Both the position numbers and the translations under genes were made by a program. A stretch of 64,000 bases of DNA from Alteribacillus sp. YIM 98480 (GTDB taxonomy: Bacteria > Bacillota > Bacilli > Bacillales > Marinococcaceae): positions 1 to 64,000 of the forward strand of contig NZ_VTOK01000003.1 in assembly GCF_009765375.1 (NCBI RefSeq), written 5' to 3'. The notes under the pieces were generated by a model that was not told the DNA's origin, did no database searches, and saw nothing but the letters and a program-made list of their open reading frames with translations. Each line of letters opens with the position of its first letter. Within the stretch, counting starts at the first letter, position 1. Below are positions 1 through 8,541 of the stretch, in pieces.

Positions 1-66
1 TCCTCTTTATCGTGTGCGCCTGAGCGGCTGGGCGCTGAAGCTAGACATCAAAAACGCCAACTATTT
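1..66 (+). repeat. Partial copy of dispersed repeat family 1
   Basis: The first 60 bases are nearly the reverse complement of 42022-42080, sharing the GCGCCTGAGCGGCTGGGCGC core and the terminal CTAGACAT followed by AAAAACGCC. The copy is cut by the window edge. Other members lie near 32.9, 42.0, 47.0 and 49.7 kb. No coding sequence is visible here. Confidence 0.75.
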
Positions 67-118
67 ATCATTTCTTCCCTTTTGAAAAAAACCGTTCCCG
101 CAGTTTTGAATTCTTGAC

Positions 119-147
119 GAAAAAAAACCCCGCCTATTTGGGCGAGG
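119..147 (-). terminator. Rho-independent terminator of sigG
   Basis: On the minus strand CTCGCC-N6-GGCGGGG is followed by a run of T residues, just downstream of the sigG stop codon. Confidence 0.8.
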
Positions 148-156
148 TAAGAAAGG

Positions 157-942
157 TTAAATACTTGCTGAGCGGTTCATTTGTTTAATAGCTGCTTTTT
201 CAAGTCTTGAAACTTGAGCTTGTGAAATACCAATTTCATCTGCGACTTCCATTTGTGTTTTTCCTTGAAAAAACCTCATACTCAATATCATTTTTTCTCT
301 TGCTGTCAGCTGCACCATCGCTTCTTTCAAGGCAAGGTGCTCCAGCCATTTTTTATCTTGCTCTTTATCATCACTAATTTGATCCATCACATAAATCGGA
401 TCTCCACCGTCATTGTAAATAGGCTCAAATAAAGAGACAGGATCCTGTATGGCATCCAGTGCAAATACGACTTCTTCTTTAGGCATTTCCAATTTCGCTG
501 CAATCTCTTGTACAGTCGGCTCTTCTTCGCGTGCTCTTTCAGCCATTAACTGATCACGAACTTGAAGGGCTTTGTAAGCTGTATCCCGCAAGGATCTTGA
601 TACTCTAATGGGATTATTATCACGAAGATAACGTCTTACTTCCCCTATTATCATCGGAACAGCGTACGTCGAAAATCTTACATTTTGAGAAAGGTCAAAG
701 TTATCAATGGATTTCATTAGTCCTATGCAGCCAACCTGAAACAAATCATCCATATGTTCACCGCGGTTGTTAAATCGTTGAATGACACTAAGAACAAGAC
801 GAAGATTTCCATTTACTAATTCTTCTCGAGCTTGTTCATCTCCTTGCTGCATTTGTCTAAACAGTTCTCTCATTTCTTTATTTTTTAGAACGGGAAGTTT
901 AGAAGTATCAACACCACAAATCTCCACCTTGCTACGTGCCAC
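157..942 (-). CDS. sigG: RNA polymerase sporulation sigma factor SigG
   Basis: Late forespore sigma factor, which directs core RNA polymerase to genes for spore protection and germination. The 261-residue product has the classic start ARSKVEICGVDTSKLPVLKN. Region 2 includes DDLFQVGCIGLMKSIDNFD and a C-terminal region 4 helix-turn-helix includes TQMEVADEIGISQAQVSRLE. The GTG at 942 is chosen because GGGAGG lies just upstream and because family proteins begin here. A longer frame reaching 1026 would begin upstream of the expected transcript start. A sigma-F-type promoter lies at 1011-1039 and a terminator follows the gene. sigE lies directly upstream, as in B. subtilis. Confidence 0.97.
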   Translation of the reverse strand: MARSKVEICGVDTSKLPVLKNKEMRELFRQMQQGDEQAREELVNGNLRLVLSVIQRFNNRGEHMDDLFQVGCIGLMKSIDNFDLSQNVRFSTYAVPMIIGEVRRYLRDNNPIRVSRSLRDTAYKALQVRDQLMAERAREEEPTVQEIAAKLEMPKEEVVFALDAIQDPVSLFEPIYNDGGDPIYVMDQISDDKEQDKKWLEHLALKEAMVQLTAREKMILSMRFFQGKTQMEVADEIGISQAQVSRLEKAAIKQMNRSASI

Positions 943-1010
943 TGTAGTCCCTCCCAAGCAATGATGTAGGGGATGCAATACACATCCCGTTAATCTTGTA
1001 TGTTCATGTT

Positions 1011-1039
1011 CAGTATTTCCTCGCAAAGGAAAATTATGC
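1011..1039 (-). promoter_or_regulatory. Sigma-F-type promoter of sigG
   Basis: The minus strand reads GCATA, 14 bases, then GGAAATACTG. These fit the sigma-F -35 (GYWTA) and -10 (GGNRANAMTR) patterns at every defined position. The expected start near 1004 gives a leader of about 60 bases before the GTG. B. subtilis sigG is also sigma-F dependent. Confidence 0.75.
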
Positions 1040-1059
1040 AGACACCAATAAACATAAAA

Positions 1060-1163
1060 GGAGGCTGTTCTTAATTCTTCGTGTCAAAAATTCCAGCAGA
1101 AGCACACTTTTGATACATGAAGGCCTGCTTTTTTTGACTCGAAAAAAATTTTGAACAGCCTCT
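1060..1163. repeat. Nested inverted repeat between sigE and sigG
   Basis: Outer arms GAGGCTGTTC and GAACAGCCTC are perfect over 10 bases and lie about 80 bases apart. Inside them GTCAAAAA...AGCAG pairs with CTGCT...TTTTTTGAC. The structure follows the sigE stop codon and precedes the sigG promoter, so it may end or process sigE transcripts. A remnant mobile element is possible. Confidence 0.6.
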
Positions 1164-1179
1164 ATATGAAGAGGAGGAA

Positions 1180-1893
1180 TCACACCATTTTATTAAATTC
1201 TTTTCGTAATCTTTTGATTATTCTTTTTTCTAAACGAGAAATATATGATTGCGAAATGCCTAATAAATCAGCAACATCTTTTTGTGTTTTTTCTGGTTTT
1301 CCCGCCAGCCCGAAACGCATTTCCATGATTTGTTTCTCCCGCGGATTTAAGGTGCTAAGAGCTCTTCTAAGAAGCCTGCGGTCTACTTTATCTTCAATGC
1401 CCTTTGTAATAATATCTTCTTCTGTACCAAGAATATCAGAAAGAAGCAGTTCATTTCCGTCCCAGTCAATGTTAAGCGGTTCATCAAAAGATATTTCCGA
1501 ACGTAATTTGTTTGTGCGGCGCAAATGCATTAGAATTTCATTTTCAATACAGCGCGAAGCGTACGTAGCAAGTTTTATCTTTTTTTCTGGATTAAACGTA
1601 TTTACCGCTTTGATAAGCCCAATCGTGCCGATACTAATGAGATCTTCAATGTTTATACCAGTGTTTTCAAATTTACGGGCAATATACACAACCAATCGTA
1701 AGTTGCGTTCAATTAAAACCGACCTGGCAGCTTCATCATCTTTAGGAAGCAAACTGATTAAATGGGCCTCTTCTTCTTTGGAAAGAGGCGGCGGCAAAGC
1801 TTCACTGCCCCCAATATAATATAGTTCGTCCGGTTTTAAACCAATCTTTTGCAGCAGCCTGTACCATAATAGTTTAAACTTTAGTTTCAGCAA
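1180..1893 (-). CDS. sigE: RNA polymerase sporulation sigma factor SigE precursor
   Basis: Early mother-cell sigma factor made as inactive pro-sigma-E and cleaved near its N terminus by SpoIIGA. The 237-residue length matches B. subtilis (239). The hydrophobic, basic pro-sequence [19 protein letters not shown] is present, followed by region 2 ([19 protein letters not shown]) and region 4 ([20 protein letters not shown]). AGGAGG sits just upstream of the ATG. The gene follows spoIIGA by 26 bases, so protease and substrate are co-transcribed. Confidence 0.97.
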   Translation of the reverse strand: MLKLKFKLLWYRLLQKIGLKPDELYYIGGSEALPPPLSKEEEAHLISLLPKDDEAARSVLIERNLRLVVYIARKFENTGINIEDLISIGTIGLIKAVNTFNPEKKIKLATYASRCIENEILMHLRRTNKLRSEISFDEPLNIDWDGNELLLSDILGTEEDIITKGIEDKVDRRLLRRALSTLNPREKQIMEMRFGLAGKPEKTQKDVADLLGISQSYISRLEKRIIKRLRKEFNKMV

Positions 1894-1919
1894 TCATATG
1901 ACCTCCTACAAAAATAGTT

Positions 1920-2825
1920 TTACGCACTTTCATGTGCAGAAGCCTGCAGAGGATCAGAAGGAATTATCATTTGAAAATCTTCATTTGAAGATAAAGACTG
2001 CGATTCTAAACCGACTAATATAGTATCAAAATCAATTTGTTTTTCTTCAAATTGAACCGTAACTAAATCTGGTTTTAATGCAAACATCATTTGCATATTT
2101 TGCCCCGCTGTTCGATAAGGAACCAGCCTCCACCTCCCTTCCCACCAGGTTACATATTCTAAATCTTCGATCCGTTTATGGTGAAGCATAGTCTCTAGCT
2201 GTTTAAACTGTTCTTCCGGCAGTTCTTTTCGCAATAAAGAAATTTGCATCACCATAACCGGGGACCGAGTGACCGGATCCTTTAATTGATTGCCCGTATC
2301 AATTAAAGCTTCGCCTTTCCAAGTTGTATTTTCTACTTTGATTGTCACTGTCGCTAGCTTAGACCATTGCATTTTTCTAGCTTTGGTCGTGTTGTCCGTC
2401 CATTTAAATGTCAACCATAAAACAGGAAGCGAAAACACAATAAGTATGATGGAAAAACTGCTGTACATCGAAGCGGCATACTCAGATAAAAATCCTTCTC
2501 TATGCTGTAAAGAAAAACGCATCGTTTCTATAGCTGTAATTGTCCCGGCTGCCAAAAAGCTCATCACGTAAAACATAAACAAACTTTGCAAAAAGGCGAA
2601 TAGAGACGGAAAACCAAATGCAGCAAAAACTAAAACGATAGATAACAATACTTTGCCTAACGGATGCACCAGCCATAGCTCAAATGGAGTAAGTACAATA
2701 AAAATACTGCAGGATCCAATCACAGAGACGATAAACAGACGTTTTAATGAGAGTTTTCGTTTGATCAACCGCGCAGTCCCTGCGAATAACACAAGATGAA
2801 TGATGACATTTAATCCCCATAACAA
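1920..2825 (-). CDS. spoIIGA: Sigma-E processing peptidase SpoIIGA (5' end possibly frameshifted)
   Basis: Membrane-bound aspartic protease that activates pro-sigma-E after a signal from the forespore. The N-terminal half has about five hydrophobic segments. The cytoplasmic half carries LIDTGNQLKDPVTRSPVMV, with the catalytic Asp of the DTGNQ motif. The open frame of 301 residues begins at a TTG with no ribosome-binding site. A good GAAGGTGAT plus ATG lies at 2844-2842, one base out of frame. Removing one T near 2834 would restore MNIYLDLLWGLN, which matches the usual family start MKIYLDVIWLLN. This is either a real frameshift or a base error. The rest of the gene is intact. Confidence 0.92.
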   Translation of the reverse strand: MLWGLNVIIHLVLFAGTARLIKRKLSLKRLFIVSVIGSCSIFIVLTPFELWLVHPLGKVLLSIVLVFAAFGFPSLFAFLQSLFMFYVMSFLAAGTITAIETMRFSLQHREGFLSEYAASMYSSFSIILIVFSLPVLWLTFKWTDNTTKARKMQWSKLATVTIKVENTTWKGEALIDTGNQLKDPVTRSPVMVMQISLLRKELPEEQFKQLETMLHHKRIEDLEYVTWWEGRWRLVPYRTAGQNMQMMFALKPDLVTVQFEEKQIDFDTILVGLESQSLSSNEDFQMIIPSDPLQASAHESA

Positions 2826-2883
2826 GTCAAGATAATATATTCATATCACCTTCTAGCATTCATCTGTTGATAGAGTATTTCCT

Positions 2884-2916
2884 ATTATATATATAAACTA
2901 TTTAAAAGTCTGTCAG
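2884..2916 (-). promoter_or_regulatory. Candidate spoIIG promoter with long spacer
   Basis: On the minus strand CTGACA and TATAAT are 21 bases apart. Such a long spacing recalls the Spo0A-activated B. subtilis spoIIG promoter, which has 22. An inverted repeat CTGTCA-N5-TGACAG at 2911-2926 overlaps the -35 and could include Spo0A contacts. No perfect Spo0A box was found. Confidence 0.4.
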
Positions 2917-2926
2917 TTCATGACAG

Positions 2927-3101
2927 TTTTTTTCTCTTCTTTTCAGTTATTTTGTCATTAGAAAAACGCGGCTTGAGAAATACGTCTAAATTCAGGGCAA
3001 GAGTATATTTTGATTGTTTAATAAACTTAAACCTTCCTAGGCTTGCCGCCTGTTCCTTATTGGAAAATATTTGATCCTTTAGCATAGTTAATCTTTCAAA
3101 G
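2927..3101. other. Gene-free stretch between ftsZ and spoIIGA
   Basis: This A/T-rich stretch completes the roughly 330-base gap between ftsZ and spoIIGA. Apart from the candidate promoter to its left and the ftsZ terminator to its right, no reading frame or repeat is recognisable. Confidence 0.5.
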
Positions 3102-3151
3102 CAAAAAAGAGCTGTCCCTTTAAGCCAAAAAGTCGGCTTAAAGGGACAGCC
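3102..3151 (-). terminator. Terminator of the ftsAZ operon
   Basis: A 16-base nearly perfect stem (GCTGTCCCTTTAAGCC and its complement) is followed by six T residues on the minus strand, after the ftsZ stop codon. Confidence 0.85.
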
Positions 3152-3170
3152 CTTGTAAAATATTCTAAGA

Positions 3171-4343
3171 TTATTTTCTTCTGCGGCGGTTGCGCAGAAA
3201 TGTTGGTATATCCAATGTTTCTGTTTCTTCTTGCGGCTGCTGCTCTCTTACAGGTTCATTGACTTCTTCTTGTTGAGGCGGTCGTTCTTGCTGCTGGTTA
3301 TTCATCCGCGGTGTTACTCCTGCAGCAGGCTGGCTTCGCCTTTGCTGTAAACTTGACTGCCGCTGCGTTTGTTTTTCCTGTTTATCTTCATTATCTTCAA
3401 ATCCGGTAGCAATGACAGTGACCACAATTTCATCATTTAAATTTTCATTAATAACAGAACCAAAAATCATATTCACTTCATGATCAGATGCATCTGAAAC
3501 AATCTCTGCTGCTTCATGCACTTCAAATAAGCTGAGATTCGTGCCGCCTGTGATATTCATCAAGACTCCTTGTGCGCCGTCCACTGACGTTTCTAGAAGA
3601 GGGCTTGATATCGCTTTTTTAGCGGCTTCTGCTGCTCTGTTTTCACCCGTAGCTATACCGATCCCCATTAACGCCGAACCTTTTTCACTCATAATGGTTT
3701 TCACATCAGCAAAGTCCAGATTAATAAGACCCGGTACTGCAATTAAGTCTGATATACCTTGCACACCTTGACGGAGCACGTTATCTGCTTCGCGGAACGC
3801 TTCAAGCATTGGAGTATTTTTGTCTACTATTTCTAGTAAACGATCATTAGGAATAACAATTAACGTGTCTACTTTTTCTTTTAAGGCAGAAATGCCAGTG
3901 GAAGCCTGTCCCGAACGTTTCCGGCCCTCAAAGGTAAACGGCCTGGTAACAACACCAACCGTTAATGCGCCAATTTCTTTTGCTACCTCGGCAATGACAG
4001 GCGCTGCACCTGTACCGGTTCCGCCCCCCATTCCAGCCGTTATAAATACCATATCTGCTCCGGTTAGAGCTTCTTCAATTTGTTCTTTGCTTTCTTCTGC
4101 TGCTTTCTTTCCAATTTCAGGGTTAGCGCCGGCACCAAGACCTCGCGTTAGTTTACCACCAAGCTGAAGTTTTGTTTCAGCTTCTGATAATTGGAGTGCT
4201 TGGGCGTCGGTATTTACCGCAATAAACTCTACTCCCTGAAGACCATTTTCAATCATTCGATTTACAGCGTTGGAGCCGCCGCCGCCAACACCTATTACTT
4301 TAATTTGGGCTAGTTGTTCCATATCCATCTCAAATTCCAACAT
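3171..4343 (-). CDS. ftsZ: Cell division protein FtsZ
   Basis: Tubulin-like GTPase that forms the Z ring at midcell. The 390-residue product has the GTP-binding signature GGGTGTG at residues 106-112, the N-terminal [15 protein letters not shown] and the T7-loop region NLDFADV. A Gln-rich linker follows, then the C-terminal peptide [14 protein letters not shown] that binds FtsA and SepF. AGGAGG precedes the ATG. It lies 46 bases downstream of ftsA and ends the operon. Confidence 0.98.
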   Translation of the reverse strand: MLEFEMDMEQLAQIKVIGVGGGGSNAVNRMIENGLQGVEFIAVNTDAQALQLSEAETKLQLGGKLTRGLGAGANPEIGKKAAEESKEQIEEALTGADMVFITAGMGGGTGTGAAPVIAEVAKEIGALTVGVVTRPFTFEGRKRSGQASTGISALKEKVDTLIVIPNDRLLEIVDKNTPMLEAFREADNVLRQGVQGISDLIAVPGLINLDFADVKTIMSEKGSALMGIGIATGENRAAEAAKKAISSPLLETSVDGAQGVLMNITGGTNLSLFEVHEAAEIVSDASDHEVNMIFGSVINENLNDEIVVTVIATGFEDNEDKQEKQTQRQSSLQQRRSQPAAGVTPRMNNQQQERPPQQEEVNEPVREQQPQEETETLDIPTFLRNRRRRK

Positions 4344-4389
4344 TCAAGGTCCTCCTAATTCATCAGTTCTATCCATGCAGCTTTGCACC

Positions 4390-5676
4390 TTATTCAAAAA
4401 ATACTTTAAAGAAATTTTTCACCTTATTTTTCATCCCAGGGTCATCAGGATTTTTTTCTTTTTTTGGTGCTTTTTGCTGACTCGTGCTCTCTTCCGGTTC
4501 ATTGTTCTTCGAAGAAGAAACCGAAGCAGCTGTCTCCTTACCCTGCATTTTAACATTTCGGTGAGCAAATTCAATCAGACCGATTCCTGTTGTATAAACA
4601 GGCTCTCTTACTCCGATATAGTCAGGAACGGCCATTCGGACATTATGGCGCAGTACGTCCCTTGCAAGTTCAAGTGCTCCCGGTACCATGACAGATCCTC
4701 CCGTGAGTATATATCCTCCAGGAAGATCAGAAAAACCCATTTTATATACTTCATCATCAACCAGCTCTAATATTTCCTCTAATCTCGGTTCGATGATATG
4801 AGCTATTTCATATTGAGAGTATTCTTCCATATTTTCATTGCCAATCGTTTTCATTTCGAAAGTGACTTCATCAGATGCCTCATCAATAAAGGCATGTCCT
4901 TGTTCTTTTTTCACTCTCTCCGCTTCTTCTGTAGTCGTGCGAAGACCAACAGAGATATCGTTCGTAATATGATCTCCGCCGATTGCTAATACGGACATAG
5001 CCTGCATCATTCCGTTTTGAAAAACAGAGATGGTCGTAGAACCTCCGCCAACATCCACCAGTGCGACTCCTAAAGACTTTTCATCTTTAGATAGAGCTAC
5101 AGTACCTGCAGCAAGAGGCTGCAAACAAATATCAGCAACTTCTAGTCCAGCTTTTTCTACGCATCGAAGCAAATTATGTAATGCAGTTTTCGCTCCTGTA
5201 ATAATTATTCCTTCTAATTCAAGGCGGACTCCAAGCATTCCCCGCGGGTCATTAATCCCTTCAAGACCATCTACAATAAACTGTGTTGGAATAACATCAA
5301 TGACTTCTCGTTCTGGCGGGATCGACAATACTTGAGCTGCATCCATTACGCGCTCAATATCATCATTTCTGATCTCTCGGTCAGGGCTCGAAACGGCAAC
5401 AACCCCGCTGCATGCCTGCATATCAATATGATTGCCATTCACGCCCACAATTACCTGATCGACTTGAAGTCCTACCATACGTTCTGCTTGATCGACAGCC
5501 TGTTGGATTGATCTTACTGTTTCATCGATATCAACAATAGCTCCTTTTTTTAATCCGGTGGAAGGAGCATTACCTACTCCAATCACTTTTAAGGAGCCTC
5601 CGGACATTTCTCCTATTATAACTCGAACGCCGGACGTACCGATATCAAGGCTGACATAGATATCTTCGTTGTTCAT
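4390..5676 (-). CDS. ftsA: Cell division protein FtsA
   Basis: Actin-like ATPase that tethers FtsZ filaments to the membrane. The start is set at MNNEDIYVSLDIGTSGVRVI, with GGGAGG upstream; the open frame runs 22 codons further but those residues do not belong to the family. Phosphate-binding motifs DIGTSGVR and DVGGGSTTIS are visible, as is the adenosine motif near GGYILTGGS. The C-terminal helix (MKNKVKNFFKVFFE) is the amphipathic membrane-targeting sequence. It precedes ftsZ, and a sigma-H-like promoter lies upstream. Confidence 0.97.
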   Translation of the reverse strand: MNNEDIYVSLDIGTSGVRVIIGEMSGGSLKVIGVGNAPSTGLKKGAIVDIDETVRSIQQAVDQAERMVGLQVDQVIVGVNGNHIDMQACSGVVAVSSPDREIRNDDIERVMDAAQVLSIPPEREVIDVIPTQFIVDGLEGINDPRGMLGVRLELEGIIITGAKTALHNLLRCVEKAGLEVADICLQPLAAGTVALSKDEKSLGVALVDVGGGSTTISVFQNGMMQAMSVLAIGGDHITNDISVGLRTTTEEAERVKKEQGHAFIDEASDEVTFEMKTIGNENMEEYSQYEIAHIIEPRLEEILELVDDEVYKMGFSDLPGGYILTGGSVMVPGALELARDVLRHNVRMAVPDYIGVREPVYTTGIGLIEFAHRNVKMQGKETAASVSSSKNNEPEESTSQQKAPKKEKNPDDPGMKNKVKNFFKVFFE

Positions 5677-5829
5677 GTATTGGCACCTCCCGTTGCATGT
5701 CTTAACTGCATCTATTATTCTTTCTTTTTCTGTTTCTTTCACCTTCCTTCCATCTTAGCATGTGAAAAGATGGTTGGTGTGAAAAAACTAACAAAAAATT
5801 ATTTACGATTGTTTTTCAATATTATTACA

Positions 5830-5856
5830 CTTCAACAACTAAAGTTGAAATCCTTT
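5830..5856 (-). promoter_or_regulatory. Sigma-H-like promoter upstream of ftsA
   Basis: The minus strand reads AAAGGATTT, 11 bases, GTTGAAG. This fits the sigma-H pattern RnAGGAWWW-N11/12-RnnGAAT with one mismatch at the last base. B. subtilis ftsAZ also has a sigma-H promoter used when sporulation begins. Confidence 0.55.
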
Positions 5857-5897
5857 GAATAAGAGTGAAAAACTATTCAGCAAGTTTCAAAGATGCC

Positions 5898-6239
5898 TTA
5901 TTTTATCTTCCACCGCCTTAAAAGCTCTCGTCTCATTATGGCAATATTTCGAAAAAGCCTTACACCAAAAGCAAAAACTGCTGCTAAGTATAAGTCTACA
6001 CCAAGTTGGTTACCTAGAAAAGCTAAACTTAAAGCAAAACCAAGATTTATAACTAAACCAGATAAAAATAAGGAATCTTCAAATTTTTTTTCCAAACTGG
6101 CTTTACACCCTCCAACCAATGTATCTAAAACTGCTAAAATGGCTATGGTAAAATAAAGTGAATATCCAGCTGGAATGTGAACACCTGTTAATAATCCAAT
6201 CACGACTCCTAGAAACACACCGACGACTGGCAGCCACAT
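5898..6239 (-). CDS. sbp: Small basic protein (DUF1290 family)
   Basis: Integral membrane protein of 113 residues, the Sbp/DUF1290 family found beside ftsA in many Bacilli. It has about three hydrophobic segments, the conserved stretch VAVLDTLVGG-like (ILAVLDTLVGGCKASLE), then LGVDLYLAAVFAFGVRLFRN and a basic tail RRELLRRWKIK. Its biochemical role is unknown. The start is four bases past the ylxX stop codon, so the two are probably translated together. Confidence 0.9.
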   Translation of the reverse strand: MWLPVVGVFLGVVIGLLTGVHIPAGYSLYFTIAILAVLDTLVGGCKASLEKKFEDSLFLSGLVINLGFALSLAFLGNQLGVDLYLAAVFAFGVRLFRNIAIMRRELLRRWKIK

Positions 6240-6242
6240 GAC

Positions 6243-6962
6243 TTAGTCCTCCTCCACTGCTTCCATATGACGCACTCTTCGTATTTCATCATAGGCAGGA
6301 ATGGTTACTTCATCTTTCACTGCTGATTCGGGCTCCACATTTTCAAATGATAAATATTCCACCGACTCAGAAACAATAAATTGGTTATGTACTTTTTCTG
6401 GATCATCAGCAATTATTTTTATTTGGACAGGCAATGCTGGCAGTCTATTTCCATTAATGTGTGTTGCCCCTCCAATGTCACGAAAAGCAGTCGTTTCTAA
6501 AATTCTTTCTCCTTCAATGGAAATTTCCTCGGCCCCGAAACTATATAGTTCATTCACAAGACGGCGAAGCAGTACAGGTGTTAAACTCACTTCACTGCTG
6601 CTTGTGTTAGCTTGAGTTGCGCCTGCTTTCTTCAATTCTATGGTGATGCCTGGCCCGCTTACTTCTGTAAGACCTGCTTTTTCTTCAAGGTTAGCGACGG
6701 CTTCTTTCATCGCAAACTCTCTGCTGTTTTTCTGTTCCGCTGCATATTCTTCAAGTAAACGTTCATTTTCTCTTATTCTTTCATATAACTCCTGCCTGTG
6801 CTCTTGTTCTTCTCGCAGGGTCTGCCGCAGCTCTAGAATATCCCTGCTGTTGTCTGCTGCATTCGTTGGAGCGATATTTTGCAGTTGAGTTACAGCAGCA
6901 AAACCAACTCCAACACTCACAACAAGAAGGATTGTTTTTATTACGAAACCCATATTACTCAC
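6243..6962 (-). CDS. ylxX: DUF881 family protein YlxX
   Basis: Membrane-anchored extracytoplasmic protein of 239 residues. One N-terminal transmembrane helix (residues 7-25) is followed by a coiled coil rich in Glu and Arg and then the DUF881 domain, with GPGITIELKKAG and a RLVNELYSFGAEEISIEGERI stretch split between strands. Function is unknown; position suggests an envelope or division role. The start overlaps the end of ylxW by eight bases. It is the second of two tandem DUF881 paralogues. Confidence 0.85.
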   Translation of the reverse strand: MSNMGFVIKTILLVVSVGVGFAAVTQLQNIAPTNAADNSRDILELRQTLREEQEHRQELYERIRENERLLEEYAAEQKNSREFAMKEAVANLEEKAGLTEVSGPGITIELKKAGATQANTSSSEVSLTPVLLRRLVNELYSFGAEEISIEGERILETTAFRDIGGATHINGNRLPALPVQIKIIADDPEKVHNQFIVSESVEYLSFENVEPESAVKDEVTIPAYDEIRRVRHMEAVEED

Positions 6963-7653
6963 TCTCTCCTACAACGGCTTCCATCATTACTTGATTCTGT
7001 TTTTGAGTACGTACTTCTACATTCTCATTAACAAGCTTGTCCTTCACTCCGCCAGATAACTCCAGTGCAGCTTCAAGCTGTTCAGGGTCTCCAACAGCCT
7101 GGATTACAAATGGGGCAGCAGACGTGCTGCTGTCCACTTTAATAACGGGGCCGATACATTGAATATAAGAATTTCGAGTAATACGAAATCCATTAATAGA
7201 AATAGCTTCAGCATCTGCCAACATTAATTCATCTACCACTTCTTGTATATGACGCTCGTGAACTATGTAATCATTTGGGTTGCTGCCATCCGGCACGTAT
7301 GTATGATCATCAAGAGTTACTTCTATTCCGGGCCCCTTTACCGGCACTTCTCCCGTTAGCATACGCAGTCTTTCTAGATCTTCTACCAAATTAAAAGAAG
7401 ACACTTCTTCCCCGGCAATCTCTTCTTCCATTTCCCGAACTTCCCCTTGCAACGAACGCCATTCTTCTTCTAATTCCTTGTTTTGTTCCTGTTCTTCTAA
7501 TACGGAATTTCGCAGCCGGTCTTCTTCCCACAATGCTTGCCCTTCTTCTGCTTTATTATTTTTTTCCGCTGCTGTTTGATAAGACAGTGTTAATAAAAAA
7601 CCTAGCACCATACATAATATAGTAAGTATCCGGACTTCACTCTTCTTCAACAT
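6955..7653 (-). CDS. ylxW: DUF881 family protein YlxW
   Basis: Paralogue of YlxX, 232 residues, with an N-terminal helix (LTILCMVLGFLLTLSYQ), a charged coiled coil (residues 30-85) and a DUF881 domain containing GPGIEVTLDDH and ADAEAISINGFRIT. Its start lies 17 bases inside the end of divIB, which argues for translational coupling. Gene order divIB-ylxW-ylxX-sbp matches B. subtilis. No catalytic motif is visible. Confidence 0.85.
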   Translation of the reverse strand: MLKKSEVRILTILCMVLGFLLTLSYQTAAEKNNKAEEGQALWEEDRLRNSVLEEQEQNKELEEEWRSLQGEVREMEEEIAGEEVSSFNLVEDLERLRMLTGEVPVKGPGIEVTLDDHTYVPDGSNPNDYIVHERHIQEVVDELMLADAEAISINGFRITRNSYIQCIGPVIKVDSSTSAAPFVIQAVGDPEQLEAALELSGGVKDKLVNENVEVRTQKQNQVMMEAVVGESE

Positions 7654-8467
7654 TGTCCTCCTCTCCAGCGTTTTCTGCTTCGGTTTCTTCTATGCCTTCT
7701 GATTCTTCCGTTTGATCTGTTTCTTCTTCCGTACTTTCAAAATAAGGGCTCATTTTCATATGAAGCACACCTGGCGTATTTGGGCTTATCTCTCTTGCCA
7801 CAGAAGGATAGGAAGACATATAACTTGCGAAATTATGGATGGTGGTTGCTACTTCTATGCCATCATTCATATACAAAACAAGTGAACCACTTTCTTCTGC
7901 TTGTACATAAGACACTTCTGAAATCCGGTTTAATATCCCTTCGCCTAGTTGACTTAATTCTTGTGCAAATGCTTTAAGCTGTCTTTCTTCCTCAAAGTTT
8001 TGGAGAACCGGTGCGTCTGCCGGAAGAACAGAAGTAGTATTGTCATGAAGGACCTCTCCATTTTTCAAAATTGGGATGTACTGATCTTCTGTTTCTACAT
8101 AAGCCATCCGTTCATATTCGTCTATCTCAATGTGAATAGTAGAGGGGAATGATCTGCTTACTGCAGCACCTTCTACCTCAGTAAATTCTTTTAATTTAGC
8201 TGCTGTTTTTCCCGTATCTATATTCCATATACTTGTGCCTTCCTTAATATCGCTGGCATTAATAATTTCTTCTTTGTTCACATGGACATTCCCATCAACC
8301 TGAATATTCCTTACATGACTTAAAGGTGATTGGAAATAAATAACCATTAAAATCAGAATAAAAAAGATGGAAAGATATAAAATCAAGCGGCGGTTAGACC
8401 TTTTCTTCCGCTTCTCTTTCAGAGCAGGAATACGGTCATCAATTGTCACTACCTTTTTATCCGGCAT
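7637..8467 (-). CDS. divIB: Cell division protein DivIB (FtsQ)
   Basis: Bitopic divisome protein that stabilises FtsL and DivIC and couples them to septal wall synthesis. The 276-residue product has a basic cytoplasmic start (LKEKRKKRSNRR), one transmembrane helix at about residues 28-45, and a POTRA domain beginning HVRNIQVDGNVHVNKEEI. The C-terminal tail of about 35 residues is almost all Glu, Asp, Thr and Ser. AGGAGG precedes the ATG. It follows murB in the dcw operon. Confidence 0.95.
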   Translation of the reverse strand: MPDKKVVTIDDRIPALKEKRKKRSNRRLILYLSIFFILILMVIYFQSPLSHVRNIQVDGNVHVNKEEIINASDIKEGTSIWNIDTGKTAAKLKEFTEVEGAAVSRSFPSTIHIEIDEYERMAYVETEDQYIPILKNGEVLHDNTTSVLPADAPVLQNFEEERQLKAFAQELSQLGEGILNRISEVSYVQAEESGSLVLYMNDGIEVATTIHNFASYMSSYPSVAREISPNTPGVLHMKMSPYFESTEEETDQTEESEGIEETEAENAGEEDNVEEE

Positions 8468-8520
8468 CTTTTTTATCCCTCCTTAAGAAAAGCGGAAACA
8501 CACTGATTTAATTTCCAAAT

Positions 8521-8541
8521 AAGACAGGCGTTACGCCTGTC
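8521..8541 (-). other. Hairpin enclosing the murB stop codon
   Basis: AGACAGGCG-TAA-CGCCTGTCT is a perfect 9-bp stem whose three-base loop is the murB stop codon. There is no good T-run after it, so attenuation, RNA processing or transcript stability are likelier than full termination. Confidence 0.7.

Noticed and set aside
943-1026. Longer sigG start at 1026
   Set aside because: It lies upstream of the expected transcript start, lacks an SD, and the family begins at the GTG at 942.
1151-1819. 222-codon plus-strand frame over sigE
   Set aside because: Antisense shadow of sigE; low-complexity Ser/Phe/Ile content and no family features.
4270-4770. 166-codon plus-strand frame over ftsZ-ftsA
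   Set aside because: Shadow of two conserved genes; Pro- and Phe-rich with no SD.
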